NCBI RefSeq assembly: GCF_029227915.1
Contig: NC_079889.1
Span: forward strand, 8,494,001-8,558,000
Direction of reading: 5' to 3'
Length of the DNA stretch: 64,000 nt
Origin: Hydractinia symbiolongicarpus
Lineage: Eukaryota; Cnidaria; Hydrozoa; Anthoathecata; Hydractiniidae
In this document: in pieces, positions 37,301 to 46,699 of the stretch
Numbering within the stretch: position 1 is the stretch's first letter
How the letters are laid out: every line of letters starts with the position of its first letter
Translations under genes and position numbers: made by a program
The notes under the pieces: generated by a model
The model's database searches: none
The model's input: only the letters and a program-made list of their open reading frames with translations
Told to the model about the DNA's origin: nothing

Positions 37301-38895
37301 CGTCGGATAAGGTGATAGATGGTAAGCTGTTTGAACAGCTTTTGTATAGTCTGGGAAATTGTAGAGGTATTTTCCCTCTTTCATATAGTTCAATGCGTTT
37401 GCTAGATTCTTTTCTGTAGAAGCTTTTAAATTATTACTGGAATTTACTGTATCATCATTAAGTTGATTTCTTGAACTAACGTTTGCAGCAATGGGACTAA
37501 TTTTTTTTGTACTTTGCATCAAATTTTCGGCTTCATCCGGCATGACCAAGAATGTACCATTCACATTGTACTCACTTGAATCGGAGTCCTCGTCTCCACT
37601 ACCGGAACCAGACTCACTTTCTTCATTTTCTGACTCTAATAACGTCGAAAATCTTAAAAAGGCTTCAATTTTTTCTTTGTCGTCATTTATTCGACTAGAT
37701 TTCTGTGTAACACTGCCTCCTAAAAAATAAGAATGTTAGCTAGGTATATTCAAAACAATATTCAGTAGGGATATTTTGCTACCTAGCTGGATAGCACTGA
37801 AGACATAACTCAAGAAAAAATGGACATGGTTAATATCACTTCAGATATCGCAGGGATCAAGGTCTAACGGCTTTTTTATCTATATACGTAATCATACAAA
37901 TAGGAACCGACGAGGGTATTTTTAAGAGTATTTTATGAGTAAAAAAATGTATTTTGTTGGTACTGAATATTTCTTCTGTACCCTAGCTAACTGCTGTACG
38001 ACCCCTTGGAAATTTTATGCATTTTGAAGACATTGTGGAAACTGAAGCTACAATGCGCACTGCCGCAGTGAAAATAATCGGCGAACTTTGTAACCGACAA
38101 ATTGCGAATAAACCGCTCGTTTGATTTAATTATGCAGCATTTTACGGCCTATTTATTTTGTCACGTGATAAGCAAGGAGTCAAAGCTCTAGCTGTTGAGG
38201 CACTGTCCCAATAAGAAAAGCCTAACAAGCTATGCACACGAGTTTAAGGGCTTTTTAAATATTTGTAACATGTGCATATGGTCAGTTGTAAAACACGAAA
38301 TGTCAAATATTTTGTACAATCCTCATGCGTGCATTGCGTTTGCTTGTCTTTCATTACTTGTGGTTTGTTTTTCCTTGCTTTTTCAGATTTCTTAGAGTTT
38401 CAAATGATATTTCGTGAAAGGACACGACTTTCAGTGTTTATACTCACGAAAAGTTTAACTTGGTAACAATTTGTTGGATATGAACTAGCAAGGAAGCATT
38501 CAAAAATGTTAATGTCGATCAGTGGAAGACTTTTTTGTAGCGTCTCGTGCAACAACATTAGAATCAGAATTTTAAGCGTGCAGCTTTCCAACAAGGCGCC
38601 ATTTTTTCGTTCTTTCTTTATTTTTTTGTATGATATAGATCTATATAATAGGAGTGCAGCTATACGGATACCACTGCAAATATACCGGCTAATTTAACAA
38701 AGCAATGCCTTTCATTTTTGTTAAAATTAAAAAATACATCGTTTTATACATCGCGTTAATATAAGCTATCACGGAGGAACCTTCTCCCACCGACAGACTG
38801 GAGAAAATACTAACTTTTGAGTAAATAAACTTACCTAGAGATGTGAAATACAATGCTAATAATATTATGATGGAAAACTTATAAATAGAAGCCAT
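22317..38895 (-). CDS. Secreted GH116-like glycosidase with two PAN/apple-like domains, 16 exons, 1381 aa
   Basis: Exons: 38895-38835, 37719-36820, 36587-36448, 36032-35904, 35392-35254, 34758-34591, 34096-33881, 32924-32388, 32035-31728, 26884-26662, 26207-26103, 25460-25305, 25004-24607, 24464-24308, 23962-23606, 22468-22317. All phases close. Residues 1-20 are a signal peptide; 21 to about 367 a polar Asn/Ser/Lys linker with a Ser-Gly acidic stretch. A first Cys-rich PAN-like region spans about 395-500. [11 protein letters not shown]...FHEWTIEN opens a beta-sandwich like the GBA2 N-terminal domain, interrupted by a second PAN-like domain at about 655-730. An (alpha/alpha)6-type catalytic part follows, with WEAFD (Glu915) and MSDVFYGQ (Asp1120) matching the nucleophile and acid/base regions of GH116 (GBA2, TxGH116). 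Near the C-terminus, [11 protein letters not shown] and [10 protein letters not shown] are present. GH116 enzymes cleave beta-glucosides or xylosides. The substrate is unknown; extracellular action is inferred from the signal peptide. Confidence 0.85.
22620..23520. repeat. Family C clusters in the last intron of the GH116-like gene
   Basis: Two clusters (about 22620-22790 and 23390-23520) of motifs such as GCTAAATTAGATTCCCG, CGCCAAATTAAATTCCC and CGCGAAATAAAATTCCCG. They are alike in spacing and base content and resemble the clusters near 6.9, 34.2 and 52.0 kb. Confidence 0.45.
25035..25145 (+). repeat. Repeat family A copy in a GH116-gene intron
   Basis: Begins near AGTCCGTGGATGAATCAACG, has TTCGTCTGTCC, and ends GCGTGACAGACAGACGTATA, the same order as at 48940-49080. 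It is followed by a degenerate (ATATGATATG)n tract to about 25240. Confidence 0.65.
25140..25245. repeat. Degenerate TATGATATG-type simple repeat
   Basis: Imperfect repeats of ATGATATGACATGCC / GGTATGATATG, probably grown from the tail of the adjoining family A copy. Lies within an intron. Confidence 0.7.
28165..28470 (+). repeat. Repeat family B copy, opposite orientation
   Basis: Starts near a G run then C run (CAGGGGGGAG ... CGCCCCCCCCC) and contains ATACGGCTATGAAACTTACTG, GGTCCCATACCTTTCAGAGG, and ends TTATCCTTAGAACTTGAAAC. The same blocks occur at 30560-30800 and, reversed, at 12129-12370 and 52790-53100. Confidence 0.8.
29351..29416 (-). repeat. tRNA-like SINE head
   Basis: On the minus strand it reads GGTTGGTAGTTCAGTCAGTA then GAGCG (box A) and GGGTTCAATCCC (box B) about 30 bp later. 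The spacing is shorter than in a real tRNA and no anticodon stem closes, so it is a SINE or tRNA pseudogene rather than a working tRNA. Confidence 0.6.
29600..29641. repeat. AT-rich simple repeat (ATATGATATAATATA)n
   Basis: Short tandem tract of TATGATATAATA units inside intron 9 of the GH116-like gene. Confidence 0.75.
30560..30800 (+). repeat. Repeat family B copy
   Basis: Shares CATGGTTATGAAGCTTACTG, GCCAAATGTCTAGGACC, TTGGCTATTACTCGAA and GATTATCCTTAGAACTTGAA with the copy 2.3 kb away at 28165-28470, in the same orientation and the same intron. Confidence 0.8.
31535..31595 (-). repeat. tRNA-like SINE head
   Basis: Minus strand reads AGTGGTAGCCTTTGTTGTAG then AGCGTGCGG and GTGGGTTCATCCCCGG, the last fitting box B. 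A different family from the other SINEs here. Lies in intron 9 of the GH116-like gene. Confidence 0.55.
33180..33290 (+). repeat. Repeat family A copy in a GH116-gene intron
   Basis: Contains CTATTAGTCGTCAACCAG, GGGGTCGCCCGTCCTTTTTA and ACAGACAGACAGACGACGAC, then TATTATTATAGAGAT, in the same order as other family A copies. Confidence 0.7.
34190..34325. repeat. Family C cluster in a GH116-gene intron
   Basis: Motifs such as AATTTTCGCAAAGTTGGC, AATTTCGCGAAATTAGCGG and AATTAATTCCTGCGAAATT, matching the clusters near 6.9, 22.6, 23.4 and 52 kb. Confidence 0.45.
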
Positions 38896-41060
38896 TTTAT
38901 ATATTGATAATTAAACGACATCAACAAAGTCTTGTGTGGGCTACACAAATGAAAACTTGTTCCACATGATCAGCAATGCGTGGAATCATAACAGCATTAA
39001 AATCATTTTAAAATCAAGCCATCTCATTGGTGCATTGGCATAGTTCCCATTCTTCTATATAATGTTGTTTTTTCTTTTTTGATTAAATACTGGCGAAGTA
39101 ATGTTATTCCGTTTTTTAAAGCAGCTCTCTAATAGGATTTAACTTTTCAAAGGGTATTTCTACCTAGAGTCTACTTGATGAATTATTTATGAGATGTCGA
39201 CCAAAAGATCGCTGTTAGCCTCATTTGCAATTAACATACAGCCTCGTGTACATCTATGAATATCTATTTGTGCAATCAACTTCTCGAAATATTTCAACAA
39301 AAAAATTTTACTTTCCTTTTCTATATACAACACCGTATTACCGTATATGTACGACTTAGTAAAAAGATTATCAATTTCCTCGGAAAATCGGGAACAAAAA
39401 AATGTATGCTATGCTCAAAGAATTAAACTTATTTTCTTCTGCATGTTTTTTCTATCTTTTTTTCTATTTTGGGAACTCATTTTGTGTTTGTTCTTTCCTT
39501 TTTTCTGCTGTGCTTCAAAAACTTCACACGCAAGAAAGTTGTTAAATTTCTATCTTAATAACGGCAGTATTCTGCCTGTCTGTCTGTCTGTAAGAATAAC
39601 CTCACGCTACAGAAACCTGTGGATTTATACAGTGTCTGAATACAGTGTCTCAATATCTGAAATCATCAATATAGTGCCTGGTCCGAATAAGCATCCACAC
39701 TTTGATCAAAGGTTTTAAATAAGCACCCCGCCGATTGAGCTGGCCACATTTTTGGGCCTTCCATATCCCCAGGGCATCTTGTATCTCCTCCGGCATGTGA
39801 ACCGCGTACTATTACTGACATTATTAATCTTTGTAATTTGTTTTTATTATTATTAAAGTTACGTTATAAGTGTTATTGTTAACTTGTTATAATTTTTTTC
39901 TAGTTTCAAATGTGCCAAAGTACAACCCAGTTTCAATAAGCACATACTAGTGTATCTAAGCTAGAATTATTTATTATTAATCTAGTATTATTGACAACTT
40001 GGCTAAAAAACGGTTCGTCAAGAAGATGTTTGGTATGTTTACTCGTCAAAGCGGTAATTGTAACCCTGCAGGTATTGTAAGTTGATTAGTGTTTATTCTA
40101 GTTAAGTGTTGGTCCCTCAAAGCTTGTTCGAGCACTGTGATCCGTAGAAAATTGACATCCTGACCCCTCAGGGCTATAGGACTTTCTCTACTCAAATAAG
40201 ACACCGGTGTATACTTTCTTTTTTTTGGTGGTAGGTAAGGAGGTACAAAAAGATTTTACTAAATTTTTTTTTGGGTGTGTTTCTCGATTGCACACCTTTT
40301 TATGTAGAATTTCTTTGTCTTTATATAGAATGATATTTTTTTGTACGAGCTCTGTGTTTCGTAGAAAATGACATCATATACTTTAAGAAAATATTCAATA
40401 AAATAACTCTTACTACAAAAAATTTTGAAAATCACCTGTGGAAAAATTCCTATTCTTATTAATGCTACCATGGTCACAAATCCAAAAATCTCTGACAAAT
40501 CCGAAAAACCAAGGAAAAACAGACCGCAAGTAATAAAAGAAAAATTGATAATGAAGCAGGACTCTTGTTTTAAAGTAGGTTTTTGTTTAAAAGTAAGTCA
40601 CCAACAGTTCCTTCTAAAACATTCAAAACAAAACAAACGATACACAAGCCCACAAATGAAGAAACAAACAAACAAACAAAAAATAAAAAATAATAACAAA
40701 ATCCATTATACAGTCTCTGTGCTTAAGAAGAAGAAAACGCGGCAGATGTTCATAACTTTTATGACGCTATTGTTAAGCATGTTAATTTTATCAATGGGAA
40801 TTTGTGTTATAGCCAGGTATCTACACTTTTGTTCGACAATGTACAAAAATGTTTCATTATCATTATTACTGAATGATTAGTTTCACATCTTCTGTCTTGA
40901 ATATCAGCTACCATGGTTTGTGTGGTTACTATAAGCAGGACAAACTCAATATTATTGTTAACCTTCCCAACTTTGGCCATGTTCTGCAATTTATCAGCAA
41001 TCAAAAGGGCAAACGCATTATTTTTGTTCAAGTTTTGCGACCTTGGCCACGTTTTTCAGT
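38896..41060. other. Spacer between two minus-strand genes
   Basis: It is upstream of the GH116-like gene and downstream of the CRD-protein gene, so it should hold the promoter of the first and the 3' UTR of the second. A small family A remnant (CTGTCTGTCTGTCTG) lies at about 39570-39590. Another visible feature is an (AAAC)n run near 40665-40680. No promoter element could be assigned with confidence. Confidence 0.5.
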
Positions 41061-44000
41061 TTAGCAGCAGTTAAAAGGACATGATGGGAGACATTCTCGT
41101 TTGCAACCTTCGGAGCATGTTGTTGTGGTGGAATTTGTTGTGCTCCCTTTCAAAACATTTGATTTAGTTCTTAATAAACCTATTAGGTTATCTAGTTGGT
41201 TCTTAGTGTGCAACAAAGATTCAGTGTCTGGCATGTTAAGTAGTTTGGCTAATTTATCCAGCTTTGGGCCAGAATATTTAAGGTTCGGGCTGTTTGTTAT
41301 ATTTTTGTAGCTGTCAGATACAGACGTTAATGGGGCTGTCCATGGTGAATCCTTAATCCCACTATTTTGGGAAGTACTAAATGTTCGAGTACAGCATTCA
41401 AAATTGCATGAAGGGTAACAGAATTGTTTACAAGAAGTCGCGCAGTAGCCTTTCCCATGATGCTTTGAGTGATGTTTTTGAAGGTTGTGATTCGATGAGT
41501 CCGACGCCTCTACTTTTTCGTCTACCTTTTGGTTAAGGGCGTCGAGATTTTCAGAAAGCTCCATTTTATCGGCAGACAATGCTGTTGATTCATGTGACTT
41601 GGTTAATTTTTTCTCCTTTTTTAAAAGCGAATCTTTCACGTGTGGGTCATCTTCGATTTCAACTTTAAGTTTGGGTTTTGAGGATAATAGCTTTTGGTAT
41701 GGAGAATCAGCTTCCCTCTCTAACTCTGCTTTGCTTTTAGATTTAACAACTTTCTCGGTTTCATCTGAATCGTTTTGAGATTTTTCGAACGCCTCAGATG
41801 AGGAGGCAGAAGACGAGGAAAAAGAAGAATCTTTTTGAAATTTTAATGATTTATGTTTTTGCGTATTCTTTCCTTTATTTGGTATTTCATCTTGCAATTT
41901 AACTAATTTTTCCAAAATCTGAATGTTCTGCAAACGGTCGTCATTTTTCTCTTTCATGATATGTTTCTTTTCCTTCTTTTGGTTCTTTTTTGTTTGAACT
42001 CTATTTGGCTTGTCATCAATAAATTGAAAACCTTCAACAGCGTGCTTTTTCTCTGACGGCCGAGTGTTCACCTTTTCAATGAATTTTTCAAGTTTTTTAT
42101 ACTCGCGTTGCGTCGTTTCCATCGATTTCAACAGCTTCTTTAAATCGAAATTCTCTGGCAAGGTTAATGCGTTGCTTTTCGGCTTCATCTTGTTTCGTTT
42201 TGTTTTTCTCGCGCGACAGCATTCAAATTTACAAGATGGTAGACACCTGTGCTTACAGGAATCGTGACAGACAAACCCAACTTCAAGATCTTTGTCTTTT
42301 AAGATTTGTTCTAAGAAATAAACAAAAAAAACACAAAATTAGCGCGAAATGGATCACACAAATCACATAACTTAAAATTCAAGGAAATTTATATTAGAAT
42401 ATACATAACTTTAGGTAGATAACAAAAGTGCCGAAATGATTGTTAAAGGTCCCAGAACAAAAATGTAACAAAGGCCTTCAGTGGAATTCAGTTTTAAGTA
42501 AATATCTTACGAAATAAGCATTCTTCGCTGACTAATTAAAAACTTACAATGATATAGTGTGTGTTCGAGGGGCTATAACTAGTCCGTAGGGGACAAAAAA
42601 TGTTGCAGATACCATTTGCGTATGAGTATGTTTTTTCAAAATTATAGCCCCCTCGCTTTTTTACTGTTGTGATTTTTATATGAGAGATTACCTAATCGTT
42701 CCAGTTTTGATTGTAGACGTCTATTGGTCTCAAGAGATTTCGAAGCATCGTCCTTAGGATTGCAACATGCGCATGACGGCAAACACGTGACCAAACAGTG
42801 TGGGTGACAAAAATCTAAGTAAGAACAACTACTATAAGACAATGGCCAAACACACTACAGATCACTAAGTAGGTAAACACGTGTGTAATTTATGTTCACC
42901 TTTTAGAGGATGGTAACAATAAAAGTCAACAGTTAGCGTTGAGGGTAATAATAAATAAAATAAGACTTCGTGCCCCTTTAAACCAGAAAAATGAGGAATT
43001 TTAGGCCAAATGATAATTGATTTCGAATTCTCCTTTGTCTAGATACGTATACACGTGCTCTTTTATTCGAAAGATGCAAGATTTTTCCAAGGTGGGGCAG
43101 GTGAGCTTTGATGTTTTTGCTAAAGAAGAATTTTTGTACTAATTTTAGTGAGTACGCGAAAAGTTTTATTATTGCGCAAAATATAGTTTGCAGCAATTAC
43201 GCTCACAGAAGCTCACGCGAAACTTAATATACGCTACAATTTTTGATACACACTCATTTTCATATATTTTTAATTACCTTATTATTTATTCAATTGTTGG
43301 CGGGGCGTTTCTTTGGTGTAGGGGCGTTTCTTCAGGGTAAGGGTCATCCTTTAGTGTAGGAAAAAGGGTGTTTACTTCAGCATGTACTTTCATTTCAAAA
43401 GGGGAGTTTACTTCCAGCCTTATACAAACGATTCTTGACTCTAAAATTCTATGAGCAGTTGGCAGTAAAGAAAACAATACGACAGATCAAAACATAGTTG
43501 TTTTACGAAGAAATAATTCCATGGAATGTTTACCGACATCAGCAGCGTTATATTGATTGTTGCTATGTTTGCTTTTCAGAAAAGTTTTACATCCCTACAA
43601 TCTTTCGGCTGATGGAACACGTTACGGAACTGCTGGTTTTTTGAATTTGCAGAAAGCGAATTTTGGTGCAAAAGAGAGTGAAAGCTGAAACTTTCCAGCT
43701 TTTCTTAAGTTGACGTTATAAAAAATAAAATATAGCACACGATTGAATTTCAAAAAAAATATTGTAATAATTTTTTTTCTCAGCAAAGGCAAAATCACTC
43801 AAATTTTTAAATTTTTATTTACATTTTTATACTGCTTAGTAGTAGCTAGCTATCTTGCTTGATGCTTACCTATCTTTGCGCAACATCTAATGTCTAACAT
43901 CTAATGGTCACGTCTCTGCCTTTTGCGCATGCGCAGATAATTATACTGAGATATGCTTTACAATCAAATCACAATTGGTTGGCTTTGATTAAGTCCTATT

Positions 44001-44997
44001 TAATTTTTTATCTCACAAATTGTCACACACAATTTCTGAAGCCACTTCATCCCTATTTCCAGTGTTGTGTAAGAGGAAAAAGGGCTTTGAATGAGCAAGG
44101 TGGATTTTGTTCATGATTTTAACTTCCCTTGTTTTTATCGGAGGAAGTTTTTAAAGGGCAAAATCAACCAAAATAAATGCCACTTAGTCGATTTAAAATA
44201 CTTTTTTTTCTGCCCATGTGTTCAGGGTATTTCCTCCGAGATGAACTTATGACATTATATGGAAAGTTTGGAAGTTTAATGATAATCTTCATAACACCTA
44301 GCCATGTAATCTCCTCGTTTTTAAGTGTCATTTATGATCCTTGGAGGACCTTTCCTCCAAGTATGATCTCAAACTTCCCGAATTTTAGGTATCTAAAGTT
44401 TTAATTGCCGTGAGAACCTTGAAGGAAGAAAGACAGTGAGAACTAAAATAACGTTTTAGAAATACTTGTTACGCAACTATTTATTCTCTAAAGCATGTAA
44501 AAATAATAATCATTTTTCATGTTAGGTTCCTTTAAAGTCATCAAAATCTTCTTCTCGAGTTTAGTTAGTTCTGATGCAGGATGTCTACTCATTTTATAAA
44601 AACGAAGAGATTCGCCGAAACCAGAAATTTGGATCAGAAACGCTTACCACAGATTGTCGACCCAAAAAACGGACTGAAACTGAAAAGTTTTTTCCATTAG
44701 TTTCTCTTATTATGGTACCTTTTAAGGTGTTTTTTCTAAGAGTATAGCTCATTTTTGGGAGTTTCAAGGAGTTTCCAAGAGTACTGGCCATCATATTTTT
44801 ATATAACTCATTCAGAATCTGTTTTATATTATATGTTCAAGTTAACGTTACCTAGATCACAATGAAGTGTGTATAAAAATAATATTTGTATGAAGCAATG
44901 GAGAAGAAAAGTGTTTACCTTCGTCTGATATTGTTTGCGTTATCTCCACCTCTCCCAAGTAAACAATAAGAAAAAGATAGAAAATAAAATATCTCAT
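41061..44997 (-). CDS. Secreted protein with four nematocyst-type cysteine-rich domains (CRDs), 3 exons
   Basis: Exons 44997-44919, 42814-42692 and 42310-41061 join in phase (D27 and E68 are split codons) to give 483 residues. Residues 1 to about 15 are a signal peptide (MRYFIFYLFLIVYLG). CRD1 (29-44) is CHPHCLVTCLPSCACC. CRD2 (82-99) is CHDSCKHRCLPSCKFECC. CRD3 (357-374) is CATSCKQFCYPSCNFECC. CRD4 (466-483) is CSEGCKRECLPSCPFNCC, and the protein ends on its last Cys pair. Three follow C-x3-C-x3-C-x3-C-x3-CC, the pattern of minicollagens and nematocyst wall proteins, where these domains form disulfide cross-links in the capsule. There is no Gly-X-Y collagen stretch. Instead a Lys/Glu/Ser-rich, partly coiled-coil linker of about 250 residues separates CRD2 and CRD3. 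A nematocyst capsule or tubule role is inferred from the CRDs. Confidence 0.92.
42815..44918 (-). other. Intron 1 of the CRD-protein gene
   Basis: Joins the signal-peptide exon to the first CRD exon. The acceptor has a clear pyrimidine tract (TTGTTCTTACTTAG). I see no extra exon whose phase would fit and no recognised repeat. Confidence 0.7.
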
Positions 44998-45700
44998 TCT
45001 CAAAAATTATGTTTTGTTCGCTAAACATCAAAATTTATTTGCCATGAATTACATTTAACGTTTTATTTCGAACGTTGAGTTTGAAATCTATCTTTGTGTT
45101 TTGTAATCACAATCGGTATAATTTGAAGCAGCAGAAGTATCATTCAAAATAGGCGACCTGCTGTGTTTTTTTTAAGAGAATTATTCAGCACGAGTATGAA
45201 TATTATGCCGAATCGGCGGCATAGTGTGAGCATGTCAGTAAACTGAAGTTTGGTAATATAGCTTCCGTCTTTAATATCACATAAGATTCTTAATTATCGG
45301 GCGTGAATTTAATTACAAGTCCATCATTTATTACAACTTCTTCGCGTGGTGTTATTTAAAGCCCCTAGTGCGCCATCACATCAGCTATTGACTTGCAGAA
45401 AGAGAAAATCGAACATTTTACCTCCAGGATTATTCCATGTTTAGTACAAGTTGATAATTTCACTTGTCTGTAGCAACGCCCTATGGAACACAGAAAAAGC
45501 ACCATAAAAGTGTATATCTGCCTGGTCTCCCTGATTATACGTTGCAACATTAAGTGCAAGTTCAAATGTTTGTTTACTTACCAGTTATATCAAGCTACCT
45601 TTAGCCATAGTCACAAGAGAAAGATAGTAGCCATTTCGGGCCGCTACGGCAAAAGTACCTGACCTAGAGCGGGTGGTCCGAAAGTAAGGGGACTGAATTT
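44998..45700. other. Upstream region of the CRD-protein gene
   Basis: Should contain the promoter of the minus-strand CRD gene. AT-rich with no gene seen. No TATA box or initiator could be assigned with confidence. Confidence 0.4.
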
Positions 45701-45708
45701 TGTAAAAT

Positions 45709-46313
45709 GGCTGCGGCAATGTAAGTTTTCCTTTATGGCGAAGAACTTGATGCTATATTGGAGGCTATAGATGAAGATATTTAACAAAGTAATTCAGACT
45801 TTGACGTGGAACTAACACAGTTATGAAGGAAATACCCGAGGAGGACACAAAAGTCACCTTTAGCTGTAGTTTGTGTCTTAAAGTTTGTGTTTCTCGAAAA
45901 GGATTAACACGCCACACTATTGCGAAACATAGCCACCACAACAAAGGTAATTCTGCAGGATCATGTGATAGAGATGTCAAGGAAACAGAGCAGATTTTGA
46001 ACCCGCTATATTTTAATAATATATATGAAAGAAGCTGTTTTAAAATTAGCTGGTGATAAATGTTACCCATCAGAAATGACAAATGAATTCAAAATGTTCA
46101 AAGTTAGTGGCCTTGACAATGTTATACCGTTTTATGCTCTCGTGGAAGACCTTATAAAATCGTTTAATGCGGATGCTGAAAAGTTTTATCAGTTGTTTTA
46201 AAAAATATTTTGGATATAGAGCATCCTTTTGGTTCAAGCAACTGCAGCGTACTGTTTGGATTTGAATTAGCAAACCTTGTTTTGTGTCACTTGACGGCTA
46301 TTTTATAGCTAGC
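45709..46313 (+). pseudogene. Broken C2H2 zinc-finger protein gene
   Basis: A continuous protein-like reading runs through this stretch but is interrupted. The first frame opens with ATG GCT GCG GCA ATG and contains GEELDAILEAIDED, SNSDFDVELTQ and three in-frame stops. The frame then shifts to one encoding EIPEEDTKVTF and a C2H2 finger, C-x2-C-x12-H-x4-H (CSLCLKVCVSRKG...RHTIAKH). After a further shift come EMTNEFKMFKVSGLDNVIP and, following a shift at an A run near 46200, EHPFGSSNCSVLFGFELA. A DNA-binding role of the ancestor is inferred from the finger. I do not recognise the downstream domain. It could be a processed or degraded gene copy or a transposon-borne gene. Confidence 0.7.
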
Positions 46314-46624
46314 TACACATTTATAAAAAAACATTCATGCTTGCATAGCTGGTGAGCTAGCTGTAGTTTCCTATCTTGATTTCTGATGTTTTCAAAGAAA
46401 AATTTAATGTATATCTATAACTAGCAATATAGAAAGGCTTGCGGAGCGTGGGACAGAGTTCCTCAAGTTCCCAGGCAAAAACTTTTAGTGGGCCTTATTT
46501 TGAAAGGTGTCTTGAGAAATGGCATGACAAACAATTTTAACTGCCTTTTCCAAGCATGGCATTTTTGTAATATGATATGTAAATTTAAGTGGTTGTTGCG
46601 GGTTCAAGATAATTATGTTTTTCA

Positions 46625-46697
46625 TGCCCTCTCCAGGATTTGAAACTGAATCTCTCATTTGCATAAGTGTCATAACTATTAGACCAACAGGGCTTGA
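46625..46697 (-). repeat. tRNA-like SINE head
   Basis: Minus strand reads AAGCCCTGTTGGTCTAATAG then TTATGACA (box A) and AGTTTCAAATCCTGGAGAGG (box B) with near-tRNA spacing and matching acceptor-like ends (GCCCT/AGGGC). The anticodon arm does not pair well, so a SINE or tRNA pseudogene is favoured. Confidence 0.65.
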
Positions 46698-46699
46698 AT

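Noticed and set aside
39347-39718. 123-residue plus-strand frame
   Set aside because: Hydrophobic low-complexity run in T-rich spacer, overlapping a family A remnant; no supporting features.
42815-42842. Upstream extension of CRD1 with additional Cys (SYSSCSYLD) in the same open frame
   Set aside because: A strong acceptor (TTGTTCTTACTTAG) at 42815-42816 gives the only phase that joins the signal-peptide exon; the extension is intron.
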